DNA from: Deltaproteobacteria bacterium | Lineage (GTDB): Bacteria; Myxococcota_A; Polyangia; Haliangiales; Haliangiaceae | Assembly: GCA_013813765.1 (NCBI GenBank) | Contig: JACCRC010000016.1 | Location: 1-33,692, forward strand | Direction of reading: 5' to 3' | Length of the DNA stretch: 33,692 bases | Shown here: positions 7,817 to 16,023 of the stretch, piece after piece | Layout: every line of letters begins with the position of its first letter | Position numbering within the stretch: the stretch's first letter is position 1 | The notes under the pieces: model-generated | Databases searched by the model: none | The model's input: the letters and a program-made list of their open reading frames with translations, nothing else | Told to the model about the DNA's origin: nothing | Program-made: the position numbers and the translations under genes

Positions 7817-10180
7817 ATGGCCAACGAAGTCCCAAAAGGGAGCCCGGCGGCGAGCGTGATCGCCGAGGAGGAGCGCCTGTTCGGTCAGGTGCAGGCGCGC
7901 GTTGCCCTGGGCGACGAGCCCGACGAGGGCAGGCAGAGGGTCGGTGCGGGCGACCTCGATGCAGATCTGCTCTCGCTGCGCGATCAGATCGCAGAAGCGC
8001 GGCCTGAAGATCTCCCGCCGCTGGTCGAGCAGATGACTCGCCTCGCGGCACTCAGGGCGCGCATCGGTGGCGGCGCTCAGCTCCCGATCGACCTCGCGTC
8101 GCCGTACTTCGCGCACATGCGGCTTAAGGAGAGCTCGAAGACGCGCGATGTGCTCGTGGGCAAGCGCGGCTTCATCGACCGCTCGTCAAACGTGCAGATC
8201 GTGGACTGGCGCAACGCGCCGGTCTCGCGGATCTACTACCGCTACGAAGAGGGCGACGACTACGAGGAAGAGATCGCCGGCCGCAAGGTCGAGGGCGTGG
8301 TCGAGGCGCGCCGCAATGTTTCGATCGCGCGCGGCAACCTCCGCCGCATCGGCACGCCGCAGGGCACATACCTGAAGGACGCACGCGGCTCGTGGGTGCA
8401 GGCCGTCGGTCAGATCGCGCCGGTGCTTCACGGCGGCATGGGCAAGGCCGCGCGGCCTGTCGCTGCGAAGGGTGAGAAGGGCAAGCTCGGCATCCATCAC
8501 GGCGCCGCGCGCGCCGACAAGGCGCTGCCCGAGATCGCGGCGCTGATCGACAAGGAACAGTTCGAGCTGATCACGCAGCCGGGCAGCGGCATCGTGGTGA
8601 TCCAGGGCGGCGCGGGCTCCGGCAAGACCACGGTCGCTCTGCACCGCATCGCGTTCTTGAACTTCCAGGATCCGCGGCGGTTCAAGCCGCAGCACACGCT
8701 GTTCGTCGTGCCGTCGCAGGCGCTCGTGCGCTACGTCGGTGGAGTGCTGCCGTCGCTCGGCGTCAGTGGCGTTCCGGTCGTCACGTACACCGGCTGGGCG
8801 CGTACCACGCGCATGCGCTGCCTCCCCGAGGCGCCGACGACGTACAACATCGATCCGCCCGAGCACGTCTCGCGCGTGAAGAAGCACCCGCAGCTTTTGA
8901 ACATGCTCGCGACCTGGGTCGAGCGGCAAGCGGCCGAGATCGGTGCCGAGGTCGCCCCGATCCACGCGCCGGCTATCGAGGAGTGGAACCGCCTCGTCAA
9001 GCGTCCGCTGATGCCGCGGCTCTCGGGCCTCAACAGCTGGCTGAAGAAGCAGGCGGAGCTCGATCCCACCGTGCGCGTCGCGCTCGAGGGCGCGATCAAG
9101 CGGTGGAAGAAGCGCGCTGACGACATCGTCCTCGACTGGGCCGAGATGTTCACCGATCCGGTGCTGCTCGCCGAGGGCTTCGCGGGGACTGACGTCTCTC
9201 AGAAGGACATCGAGCGCGTCGTCGCATGGATGAAGCGCCAGCTCTCGAAGCCGCAGAAGGCGCCGGTCGACGAGGAGGGCAATCCGATCCTCGACGCCGA
9301 AGGTCAGCCGCTCGGCATGGACGAGGATGACCCGGCCGGCAAGTTCGACGACGAGGACGATCCGATCCTGCTCCGCCTCGTGCAGCTGAAGCGCGGCTCG
9401 CTCGCGACGCCCGAAGGTCAGGAGCTCGTGTACGAGCACGTCGCGATCGACGAGGCGCAGGACCGCTCCGCGCTCGAGGTGAAGGTCCTCGTCGAGGCGG
9501 TGCACGCGCCCGACAACGATCCGATGAAGCGCTCGGTCACGATCGCCGGTGACACCGCGCAGCGCCTCGTCTTCGACAACAACTTCACCGGCTGGGCAGA
9601 GCTCCTGCAGCAGACCGGTCAGCCCGCGATCGTGCGGCCGCTCAAGCTCAGCTATCGCTCGACCGCCGAGGTCATGCTGCTCGCGCGTGAGATCCTCGGC
9701 CCCGAGCTCGCGCCCGAGGAACCGCTCGCCGCGCGTCCCGGTGAGCCCGTCGAGCTGCACGAGTTCGGCGACCTCGGCGAGGCCGTCGCGTTCCTCTCCG
9801 ATGCGCTGCGAAATCTGATGGCGCGCGAGCCCACCGCCTCGTGCGCGGTGATCTCGCGCCACCCCGAGCAGGCCGACGCGTACTACGACGGTCTGAAGCG
9901 CGCCGAGGTCCCCGCGCTGCGCCGCGTGCGCCGCGACGAGTTCAACTTCCAGCCCGGCGTGGACATCACGGATGTCACGAGCGTGAAGGGCCTCGAGTTC
10001 GACTACGTCGTGATGGTGGACGTCAACGAGGCGAGCTACCCCGACCAGCACTGGGCGCGGCACATGCTCCACATCGGCGTCACGCGCGCCGCGCACCAGC
10101 TGTGGCTGGTCTCGACCGGCGAGCCGAGCGTGTTGATGCCGGCGGCGCTGCGCGACGGCGGCCGCATGACCGTCGGCTGA
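7817..10180 (+). CDS. HelD-like superfamily 1 helicase/ATPase
   Basis: A 787-residue SF1 ATPase resembling HelD, the UvrD-like motor that frees stalled RNA polymerase. The N-terminal 90 residues look like the coiled-coil arm. PYFAHMRLKE, QIVDWRNAPVSRIYYRYEEGDDY and the following segment are typical of the region before the ATPase. Walker A is GGAGSGKT at 264-271, and Walker B with the Q-D of UvrD enzymes is HVAIDEAQD near 545. VTSVKGLEFDYVVMVD and VTRAAHQLWLV are the C-terminal helicase motifs. An acidic insertion lies at roughly 490-515 (ADGQPLGMDEDDPAG-like). No ribosome binding site is visible. A DNA-repair helicase IV role is the alternative. Five bases separate its stop from the convergent gene. 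Confidence 0.88.
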   Translation: MANEVPKGSPAASVIAEEERLFGQVQARVALGDEPDEGRQRVGAGDLDADLLSLRDQIAEARPEDLPPLVEQMTRLAALRARIGGGAQLPIDLASPYFAHMRLKESSKTRDVLVGKRGFIDRSSNVQIVDWRNAPVSRIYYRYEEGDDYEEEIAGRKVEGVVEARRNVSIARGNLRRIGTPQGTYLKDARGSWVQAVGQIAPVLHGGMGKAARPVAAKGEKGKLGIHHGAARADKALPEIAALIDKEQFELITQPGSGIVVIQGGAGSGKTTVALHRIAFLNFQDPRRFKPQHTLFVVPSQALVRYVGGVLPSLGVSGVPVVTYTGWARTTRMRCLPEAPTTYNIDPPEHVSRVKKHPQLLNMLATWVERQAAEIGAEVAPIHAPAIEEWNRLVKRPLMPRLSGLNSWLKKQAELDPTVRVALEGAIKRWKKRADDIVLDWAEMFTDPVLLAEGFAGTDVSQKDIERVVAWMKRQLSKPQKAPVDEEGNPILDAEGQPLGMDEDDPAGKFDDEDDPILLRLVQLKRGSLATPEGQELVYEHVAIDEAQDRSALEVKVLVEAVHAPDNDPMKRSVTIAGDTAQRLVFDNNFTGWAELLQQTGQPAIVRPLKLSYRSTAEVMLLAREILGPELAPEEPLAARPGEPVELHEFGDLGEAVAFLSDALRNLMAREPTASCAVISRHPEQADAYYDGLKRAEVPALRRVRRDEFNFQPGVDITDVTSVKGLEFDYVVMVDVNEASYPDQHWARHMLHIGVTRAAHQLWLVSTGEPSVLMPAALRDGGRMTVG

Positions 10181-10185
10181 GCTCG

Positions 10186-10623
10186 TTACTTCGCCGGCGT
10201 CTTCGGCGTCATGACGACCGCCAGGCGCTGGAACGCGTCCATGACGCCCTTGTCGTCCTTGCACTTCATGACCGCCGACATCATATCGGCCTGCTTCTTC
10301 TGCAGCTTCTCCTTCTCGGCGGGCGGGAGATCCTTGCCGGTCTCGGCCATCTTGCGCAGCCACACCTCGTGCTTGTCGAGCACGGCGTTCACCGCCGGCC
10401 CCATCTTGGGGCACGCGTCCTGGTTCTTCACGATCGCGCCGTGAAACTCGTCGAAGAAGGCCATCGCCTTCTTGACCTCATCCGCCGACAGCGTCTTGCT
10501 GGCGTCCGTCTTCGCTGGAGGCGCCTTCTTCTCGGCCGGCGCCTTCGCAGGCGGCGTGTCGGCGAGGACCGGGGTGGCGCCGGCGAAGGCGAGGACGAGC
10601 GAGAGGGTCGAGAGAAGCTTCAT
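10186..10623 (-). CDS. Small exported protein of unknown function
   Basis: A 145-residue protein with a clear signal peptide, MKLLSTLSLVLAFAGATPVLA, likely cut before DTPP. A Lys/Pro/Ala linker (about 22-48) leads to a helical domain with two Cys, in DACPKMG and VMKCKDDKG, that could form one disulfide. Met and Lys content is high. I chose the ATG at 10623 because the signal peptide begins there. The longer in-frame start at 10848 would run antisense through the cyclase gene. No family is recognised, but the size, helicity and paired Cys resemble the Cys-rich lipoproteins near 3 kb. Confidence 0.75.
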   Translation of the reverse strand: MKLLSTLSLVLAFAGATPVLADTPPAKAPAEKKAPPAKTDASKTLSADEVKKAMAFFDEFHGAIVKNQDACPKMGPAVNAVLDKHEVWLRKMAETGKDLPPAEKEKLQKKQADMMSAVMKCKDDKGVMDAFQRLAVVMTPKTPAK

Positions 10624-10708
10624 GGCGAGACCATGCCACAGGTGTCCCGCGGTACCGTCGTGAAGTGAGCACGCTGGCCCTCGTGGCGCTGCCCGGAGCG
10701 AACGCCCC

Positions 10709-11977
10709 GTGAGCGCGACGAAGCAGACCGAGATCGGCGCGATCGAAGCGTCGCGCAACGAGGCGTACGTTCGCGCCGAAGGCAGCCTGATCGGCGAGCG
10801 GCGCAACTCGATCGCGCGGCTCGTCATGATCGCCATGTTCGGGTTCATGTCGAACGTGGTCGGGGTGACCGATCGGTATCAGTTCCTCGTCGGCTTCAGC
10901 TACACGGTGTTCGGCCTCGTCACGCTGTACGTGGTGTATCAGCGGATCAAGGTTGCGACGCCGGAGGGCTCGCGGTGGCGGCCGGCGATCCTCACGGTCA
11001 TCGACTTCGCGTTCGTCACCGCGCTCGCGTTCCTCGACATGCAACGCGACGAACCGTTTGGACCTGGACAGCACGCGATCGCCGCATCGATCCTGATCAC
11101 GTTCGCGGTGACACGGACGAGCGTGTGGCACGTCGTGCTCGCGACGGCGCTCGCGATCGTATCGCATGCGTTCCTCGCGGGCCTCGATGGCGCGGTCCCG
11201 GGCCAGAAGACCCTGTTCGTGATCGGCGGCATGGCCGTGCTCGGGTTCATGGTCGCGCTCACGAACCGCGCAGTCGGGCCGATGTTCGCGGGCCTGCGGC
11301 AGCGCGACAACCTCACTCGCTTCATGCCGCGGCAGGTCGCCGAGCGCGTGCTGAGTCAGGGACCGGATGCGCTCGCTCCGGTCGAGCGCGAGATCACGGT
11401 GCTGTTCTCCGATATCCGCGGCTTCACGTCGATGTCGGAGGGACTGTCGCCGCGCGAAGTGCTCGCGATGCTCGACGATTATTTCGGTCGAATGGGCCAG
11501 ATCGTGAAGGGCCACGACGGTGTGATCGGCAAGTTCATGGGCGATGGCCTGCTCGCATTCTGGGGCGTGCCCGATCGGCTCCCCGATCACGCGCAGCGCG
11601 CGGTGCGAGCGGCCCGCGACATGCGCAAGGCGGTCCGCGAGCTCAACCAGCACCGCGCGAACCTGGGGCTGCCGCCGATCGCGGTCGGCATTGGCATCCA
11701 CACAGGGCCGGTCGCGGCCGGCATGCTCGGCGGCAAGCTCCAGGCGGAGTACACGGTGATCGGTGACGCCGTGAACGTCGCATCGCGCGTCGAGGGGCTG
11801 ACGAAGGAGCACAAGGTCGACGTGCTGATCAGCGAGACCACCTGGGCGCAGCTGCCCGAGCCGCGGCGCGGCGACCGTCTCGCGAGCGTGGAGATCCGCG
11901 GCCGCAAGCAACCGATCGTGCTCTACACGATCGATGGATCAGCTGCGACCGTCGAGGTCGCGGCCACGCAGCAGTAG
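10709..11977 (+). CDS. Membrane-bound class III adenylate cyclase
   Basis: A 422-residue protein with about six membrane helices (residues 35-200) and a C-terminal class III cyclase domain (about 225-405). It should make cAMP from ATP on the cytoplasmic side. The two metal-binding Asp are in LFSDIRGFTS and KFMGDGLLAFWG. IGKFMGDG supplies the base-contacting Lys, EYTVIGDAVN the Asp expected for adenine, and NVASRVE the transition-state Asn and Arg. The GTG start has GGAG ten bases upstream (10695-10698). The membrane part resembles the MASE-type sensor layout but I cannot name it. The last 39 bases overlap the convergent transporter gene. Confidence 0.92.
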   Translation: MSATKQTEIGAIEASRNEAYVRAEGSLIGERRNSIARLVMIAMFGFMSNVVGVTDRYQFLVGFSYTVFGLVTLYVVYQRIKVATPEGSRWRPAILTVIDFAFVTALAFLDMQRDEPFGPGQHAIAASILITFAVTRTSVWHVVLATALAIVSHAFLAGLDGAVPGQKTLFVIGGMAVLGFMVALTNRAVGPMFAGLRQRDNLTRFMPRQVAERVLSQGPDALAPVEREITVLFSDIRGFTSMSEGLSPREVLAMLDDYFGRMGQIVKGHDGVIGKFMGDGLLAFWGVPDRLPDHAQRAVRAARDMRKAVRELNQHRANLGLPPIAVGIGIHTGPVAAGMLGGKLQAEYTVIGDAVNVASRVEGLTKEHKVDVLISETTWAQLPEPRRGDRLASVEIRGRKQPIVLYTIDGSAATVEVAATQQ

Positions 11978-12370
11978 CCGCGTGATCGCGATGCCGGCGA
12001 TCATCGCGCCGGCGAACACGAGCACCGGCGTGGCCCCGGTCCCGAGGCTGACGATCGCGGGACCTGGGCAGTAGCCCGAGAGGCCCCAGCCGACGCCAAA
12101 CACGGCGGCACCGATGATCAGGCGCGGATCGATCGCCGATCGAGTAGGGAGGTGAAACACGGGCTCCCACAGTGGCGCCCTGCGCGCGCGCACGAGCCGG
12201 GACAGCGGTGCGTGCACCCCGATCGCGCCGGCCATCACGAACATCAGCGTCGGGTCCCAGTTGCCGGTGACGTCGAGAAACGCGACCACCTTGCTCGGAT
12301 CGGCCATGCCGGAGATCACGAGGCCCAGCGCGAACAGTGCGCCCGCGAGCGCAGCGGTGAGCGGCTTCAC
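11939..12370 (-). CDS. YeeE/YedE family transporter half (DUF6691-like)
   Basis: A 143-residue membrane protein with about four helices. ISGMADPSKVVAFLDVTG, NWDPTLMFVMAGA and GWGLSGYCPGPAIVSL match the second member of the paired YeeE/YedE proteins. The Cys in GYCPGP is the conserved one proposed to relay sulfur compounds such as thiosulfate through the membrane. The GTG start at 12370 overlaps the stop of the partner gene by four bases (GTGA), so translation is probably coupled. Its 3' end overlaps the adenylate cyclase gene by 39 bases tail to tail. Substrate is inferred from the family. Confidence 0.88.
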   Translation of the reverse strand: MKPLTAALAGALFALGLVISGMADPSKVVAFLDVTGNWDPTLMFVMAGAIGVHAPLSRLVRARRAPLWEPVFHLPTRSAIDPRLIIGAAVFGVGWGLSGYCPGPAIVSLGTGATPVLVFAGAMIAGIAITRLLLRGRDLDGRS

Positions 12371-12780
12371 CCGTGCGCTCCCGCGATCGCGACCGTGATC
12401 CCACCCGCCAGCATGAACGTCATCGTCGCGACGACCGAGCGCAGCGAGAACCGCGAGATGCCGCACACGCCGTGGCCGCTCGTGCAGCCGTTGCCGAGCG
12501 TCGTCCCCACGCCGACGAGCACGCCCGCGACCGCGAGCACCGCAGCTCCGCGCACCGGTGCACCGAAGCTCGCCGGCGTCACCGCGGCGGCGATCGCCCC
12601 TACCGCAACAAGGGCGATCAGAAACGGGATGCGGAACGTGCGGCCGCCATCTCCGTCGAGCACCCGCCCGAGCATCCCGCTGATGCCCGCGACGCGGCCA
12701 TGACTGAGGAGCGCGAGGGTCACTGCGAGCCCGATCAGCGAGCCGCCGAGCAACGCGCGCAGGACAGAGGTGCTGGTCAC
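12367..12780 (-). CDS. YeeE/YedE family sulfur transporter half
   Basis: A 137-residue membrane protein and first half of the transporter pair. The hallmark GNGCTSGHGVCGISRFSLRS contains two Cys in the conserved pore motif, preceded by three or four hydrophobic helices. I chose the GTG at 12780. A longer frame from 12867 would translate the palindromic repeat (KKGSDPF and KRGPTPF peptides), which is almost surely non-coding. TATAGT lies six bases upstream of the GTG with no ribosome binding site, so the transcript may be leaderless. Such pairs often sit with sulfur-oxidation genes, but here the neighbour is a universal stress protein. Confidence 0.88.
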   Translation of the reverse strand: MTSTSVLRALLGGSLIGLAVTLALLSHGRVAGISGMLGRVLDGDGGRTFRIPFLIALVAVGAIAAAVTPASFGAPVRGAAVLAVAGVLVGVGTTLGNGCTSGHGVCGISRFSLRSVVATMTFMLAGGITVAIAGAHG

Positions 12781-12786
12781 GCGCCA

Positions 12787-12792
12787 ACTATA
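12787..12792 (-). promoter_or_regulatory. Candidate -10 of the transporter operon
   Basis: TATAGT on the minus strand matches five of six -10 positions and lies six bases before the GTG at 12780. The -35 position would fall inside the upstream palindrome. This would give the transporter pair its own promoter, separate from the stress-protein gene. Confidence 0.5.
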
Positions 12793-12804
12793 GCGGCGGA
12801 ACGA

Positions 12805-12863
12805 AAAAGGGGTCGGACCCCTTTTATGCGCAAGTCGTGCAGAAAAGGGGTCGGACCCCTTTT
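12805..12863. repeat. Paired REP-like palindromes, possible bidirectional terminator
   Basis: Two identical 21-base near-perfect palindromes, AAAAGGGGTC-G-GACCCCTTTT, lie at 12805-12825 and 12843-12863, with a 17-base spacer. Each can fold to a stem with an A-tract before and a T-run after, so each resembles a Rho-independent terminator in both directions. The second copy touches the stop codon of the stress-protein gene (12864-12866). I know this GGGGTC/GACCCC core as a dispersed bacterial repeat, often mis-translated as KGSDPF or KRGLTPF peptides. Confidence 0.85.
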
Positions 12864-13316
12864 TCATTCCGGGTGACGGACGGTGAGGACGGGGACCTTG
12901 GCCGAGCGCACGACCTTCTCGGTCACGGAGCCGGCGAGCATCGCGCGGATGCCGGTGTGGCCGTGCGTGCCCATCACGATCAGGCTGACGCTGTTCTCGT
13001 CGACGTAGCGGTTGATCTCGTCCACCGCGTTGCCGAGGCGGACCGCGGTCGTCGCGGTGACGCCGTCCTTCGCGAGGCGCGCGGAGAGGTCCTCGAGGTG
13101 CGCCTGTGCGGACTGTGTCGCGTAGTCCTTCACGCTGAGCTGCGCACCGCTGTCCGTGGGGATCACGGCGTTCTGCGGGAGCTGACGGGGGAGATCGACG
13201 ACGTGCAGCAGCACGATCGTGCCGCCGTGCAGCTTCGCTTCATCACGCGCGAGCGCCGCCGCATGATTCGCCGAGGACGAGAAGTCGTGAGGTACGAGGA
13301 TCGTCTTCCAGTGCAT
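12864..13316 (-). CDS. Universal stress protein (UspA family)
   Basis: A 150-residue UspA-fold protein of the ATP-binding type. It starts MHWKTILVPHDFS and has the nucleotide motif G-x2-G-x9-G-S at residues 117-130 (GTHGHTGIRAMLAGS), followed by VTEKVVRSAKVPVLTV. It is a cytoplasmic protein, probably a stress or energy-state sensor. TAGACT lies seven bases upstream of the ATG, so it may have its own leaderless promoter despite standing only 19 bases after the L,D-transpeptidase-like gene. Downstream are the paired palindromes and then the sulfur transporter pair. Confidence 0.93.
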   Translation of the reverse strand: MHWKTILVPHDFSSSANHAAALARDEAKLHGGTIVLLHVVDLPRQLPQNAVIPTDSGAQLSVKDYATQSAQAHLEDLSARLAKDGVTATTAVRLGNAVDEINRYVDENSVSLIVMGTHGHTGIRAMLAGSVTEKVVRSAKVPVLTVRHPE

Positions 13317-13323
13317 GCGCGCG

Positions 13324-13329
13324 AGTCTA
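13324..13329 (-). promoter_or_regulatory. Candidate -10 of the universal stress protein gene
   Basis: TAGACT (minus strand) matches four of six consensus positions and stands seven bases before the ATG at 13316. It lies in the 19-base gap after the upstream gene's stop. Confidence 0.4.
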
Positions 13330-13335
13330 TCCCCA

Positions 13336-14100
13336 TCAGGGCGCGGGCAGGTTCCAGGCGGGCGCGAGTGCGCTGTACTCGGACTTCGGGAGGAGCACGA
13401 ACATCGGATTCCAGCGGGGTTTCAATGTTCCGATCAGCTTCGCGAGCTGCGGCTCTTCCATGGCGGTGCAGCCAACCGTGGCCGACGCGGGACCGCCCCA
13501 GACGTGGAGGAAGATGCAGCTGCCGCCGTTCGGGATCCGCGTCGGGTTGTGCGCGACGTCGACGACCCACGTGTACAGCTCGTCGGAGCGCCGCATGTCC
13601 TCGGCACTGCGCCAGTCGACCTTCACCGTGCGCTCGTCGAGGATCGTGTTGTAGCGGGTCGACTTCGGATCATCGACGCACTTCCAGCTCGCGTCCACAC
13701 GCTGGTACGGCAGGTCGGTCGTCGCGGTGTCGGCGTAGCCGAACGAGCGCGGCAGCAGGAACGCCCCCGCGGGACTGCGGCCATCGCCTTCCTGCTTCAG
13801 CGGGCCGCTGCGGTTCGGATACGGACCGCGGCCATGACGCCCCATGCCCCAGCCGGTGCCGCCCTTGCCGACCACTCCTGGCCATGGACCCATCACGAGC
13901 CGCCATGGCGCCTTCGCATCGGTGCGCTCGTACACGCGGAGCTCGGTGGCCGTCGCGCTCCAGTCGGCAACGATCGCGGTGACGAGCTGCAGCGTGTCGG
14001 ACGGGATGACGTCATCGGAGAGCACCTCGTGGCTCGCCCGTACCGTCTCGGACTTACCGCAGGCGACGAGCAACAGCGCTGCAAGCAGCGCGCGCTTCAA
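13336..14100 (-). CDS. L,D-transpeptidase-like (YkuD) lipoprotein
   Basis: A 254-residue predicted lipoprotein. I chose a TTG start at 14100: [16 protein letters not shown] gives a signal peptide with lipobox L-V-A-C at Cys14, and the TTGA overlaps the nadA stop by four bases, which suggests coupled translation. The rest matches the YkuD-type L,D-transpeptidase fold. [18 protein letters not shown] and [10 protein letters not shown] form the substrate region, and [19 protein letters not shown] holds His199 and the catalytic Cys211. The family crosslinks peptidoglycan or attaches lipoproteins in the periplasm. A long upstream frame antisense or shifted through nadA is not part of it. Confidence 0.82.
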   Translation of the reverse strand: MKRALLAALLLVACGKSETVRASHEVLSDDVIPSDTLQLVTAIVADWSATATELRVYERTDAKAPWRLVMGPWPGVVGKGGTGWGMGRHGRGPYPNRSGPLKQEGDGRSPAGAFLLPRSFGYADTATTDLPYQRVDASWKCVDDPKSTRYNTILDERTVKVDWRSAEDMRRSDELYTWVVDVAHNPTRIPNGGSCIFLHVWGGPASATVGCTAMEEPQLAKLIGTLKPRWNPMFVLLPKSEYSALAPAWNLPAP

Positions 14101-15086
14101 ACGCTCATCTCGAGCATGCGCTGGATCGGAACGAGGGCGCGCACGCGCGTCGCCTCGGGCACGTCGACCTGCGGCTTCAGATCGCGCAGGCACAGGTACA
14201 GCTTCTCGAGCGTGTTGCGCCGCATGTGCGGGCACTCGTTGCACGAGCAGCTCTCGTCCTCGGGCGGCGCGGGGATCAGCTTCTTGCCGGGCGCGGCCTG
14301 CTGCATCTTGTGGAGGATGCCCGCCTCGGTCGCGACGATGAACGTCTGCGCCGGGGACTTCTTCGCGTACTCGATGAGGCCGCTCGTCGACGCGATGTGC
14401 TTCGCGTGGCGCAGGATGCCCTCGTGGCAGTCGGGGTGCGCGATCACCTCGGCGTCGGGGTTCGCGGCCATCAGCCCGAGCAGTCGCTTCTCGGAGAACG
14501 TCTCGTGGACGATGCAGGTGCCCTGCCAGAGCGCGATGTCGGGACGATTCGCCTGCTTCGCGACGAACGCACCGAGGTGGCGATCCGGAGCGAACACGAT
14601 CTTCTGATCGCCGAGCGCCTTCACGATCTTCACCGCGTTCGACGACGTGCAGATGATGTCGGACATCGCCTTCACGTCGGCGGAGCAGTTGATGTAGCTG
14701 ATGACCTTGTGGCCGGGGTACTGCTCGAGCCACTTCGCAAACACCGGCGCGGGGCAGCCGTCGGCGAGCGAGCAGCCTGCCTCGAGGTCGGGGATCACGA
14801 CGATCTTCGTCGGATTCAAGATCTTCGCGGTCTCGGCCATGAAGTGGACGCCGCAGAACGCGATCACGTCGGCCTGGGTCTTCGCCGCGGCCTGGGACAG
14901 CTGGAGCGAATCGCCCACGAAGTCCGCGAGGTCCTGGATCTCGGACTCCTGGTAGTAGTGCGCGAGGATCACGGCGTTCCGCTCTTTCTTGAGCTTCTTG
15001 ATCCCTTCCTCGAGCTCGTCGGGCGTCATGCCGAGGTCCACATCCGGAGTCGGAGACGGGTTCCCAATGACGGGCAGCTTGTCCAT
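14097..15086 (-). CDS. nadA: Quinolinate synthase
   Basis: A 329-residue NadA that condenses iminoaspartate with dihydroxyacetone phosphate to quinolinate for NAD synthesis. The three ligands expected for the 4Fe-4S cluster are C105 ([10 protein letters not shown]), C191 ([11 protein letters not shown]) and one of C280/C282/C285 (CSCNECPHM). AHYYQ (42-46) and DSLQLS are also family signatures. The start ATG at 15086 has AGGA about ten bases upstream. It heads a minus-strand run with the L,D-transpeptidase-like gene. The nadB and nadC genes are not in the window. Confidence 0.97.
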   Translation of the reverse strand: MDKLPVIGNPSPTPDVDLGMTPDELEEGIKKLKKERNAVILAHYYQESEIQDLADFVGDSLQLSQAAAKTQADVIAFCGVHFMAETAKILNPTKIVVIPDLEAGCSLADGCPAPVFAKWLEQYPGHKVISYINCSADVKAMSDIICTSSNAVKIVKALGDQKIVFAPDRHLGAFVAKQANRPDIALWQGTCIVHETFSEKRLLGLMAANPDAEVIAHPDCHEGILRHAKHIASTSGLIEYAKKSPAQTFIVATEAGILHKMQQAAPGKKLIPAPPEDESCSCNECPHMRRNTLEKLYLCLRDLKPQVDVPEATRVRALVPIQRMLEMSV

Positions 15087-15143
15087 GACGATGTCCTAGC
15101 ACGCCTACACGTTGACCGACTCGATCCAGTAAGCTCCGAACCG

Positions 15144-16022
15144 ATGCAGTTGTCGTTCGAGCCGGGGACGAACCTCGGGCGCTACCGCGTGGTCGGTACG
15201 CTGGGACGCGGCGGTATGGGCGGCGTCTACGAGGTCGAGGACAGCCAGGGCGTTCGCTACGCGATCAAGAGCCCGCTGACCGACACCAACGGCGCGGGCG
15301 ACGTCACCGCGCGGTTCGCGCGCGAGGCAAACGCGCTTCGGATGCTCGAGCACCCGAACCTCGTCGCCGCCGTCGACGTGTTCGTGCTCGCGGGTGTGCT
15401 GTTCCTCGTGATGGAGAAGGTCGCCGGGGACACGCTCGGCCAGCGCATTCGCACCGAGGGCACGTTGCATCCGCGTCAGGCGCTCGTGATCACGCGGCAG
15501 ATCCTCGACGGCATGGCGCACGCGCACGCGCAGGGCCTGGTGCACCGCGATCTGAAGCCCGACAACGTGATCCTCGTCAACATGGGCGGCTGGGAGTGCG
15601 CGAAGGTCATCGACTTCGGCCTGGTCAAGCTGCTCGGCGACGCCGCCGCGGCGTTCGGCGCGAACGCGCTGACCAGCACCGGCCTCGTGTTCGGCACGCC
15701 CGCGTACATGGCGCCGGAGCAGGCGCTCGGCCGGCTCGTCGACGGCCGCGCCGATGTCTACGCGACCGGCGTGATGCTGTTCGAGATGCTCACCGGGCGC
15801 ATGCCGTTCCGCGATCCGGATCCGCAGGTGATGATGCGCCTGCATGCGAAGCAGCCGCCGCCGCGGCTCGACGAGATCGTCGGCGACGCGGAGTGGGCGA
15901 CGCCCCAGATGATCGCGCTCGTCGACGGCGCGCTGATCAAGGATCCGCAGCATCGGTTCCCGAGCGCGAAGGTGATGATGGCCGCGCTCGAGGACGCGTT
16001 CGCGTCGATCAACGACCTCTGA
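15144..16022 (+). CDS. Compact Ser/Thr protein kinase
   Basis: A 292-residue kinase, little more than the catalytic domain. The glycine loop is GRGGMGGVYE (21-30), the ATP Lys is K42 in YAIKSP, and the catalytic loop HRDLKPDN has D136. DFG is in VIDFGLVKLL, followed by GTPAYMAPEQ. All key residues are present, so it should be active. It has no membrane segment. The ATG at 15144 starts right before the conserved LGRYRVVGTLG. TAAGCT stands eight bases upstream. The gene for a lipoprotein begins one base after its stop, so the two are surely co-transcribed. Its targets are unknown. Confidence 0.92.
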   Translation: MQLSFEPGTNLGRYRVVGTLGRGGMGGVYEVEDSQGVRYAIKSPLTDTNGAGDVTARFAREANALRMLEHPNLVAAVDVFVLAGVLFLVMEKVAGDTLGQRIRTEGTLHPRQALVITRQILDGMAHAHAQGLVHRDLKPDNVILVNMGGWECAKVIDFGLVKLLGDAAAAFGANALTSTGLVFGTPAYMAPEQALGRLVDGRADVYATGVMLFEMLTGRMPFRDPDPQVMMRLHAKQPPPRLDEIVGDAEWATPQMIALVDGALIKDPQHRFPSAKVMMAALEDAFASINDL

Positions 16023-16023
16023 C

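Noticed and set aside
8186..10414. Long minus-strand open frame (742 codons) opposite the HelD-like gene
   Set aside because: GC-rich DNA keeps antisense frames open; the product is Arg/His/Asp-rich without any domain, and the plus strand carries a clear ATPase.
12805..12863. CRISPR array
   Set aside because: There are only two copies, they are palindromic, and the spacer is 17 bases. No cas gene is near.
12367..12867. Longer start of the transporter half at ATG 12867
   Set aside because: It would translate both REP-like palindromes (KKGSDPF and KRGPTPF peptides), a known mis-annotation. GTG 12780 fits the family start and a -10 element.
13336..15102. A single 588-residue protein spanning the L,D-transpeptidase-like gene and nadA
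   Set aside because: The first half of that frame is a shifted reading of nadA. The true gene begins at the TTG next to the nadA stop.
14226..15143. N-terminal extension of the kinase at 15144 through nadA
   Set aside because: It would be a long antisense reading of nadA. The kinase begins naturally at MQLSFEPGTNLGRY.
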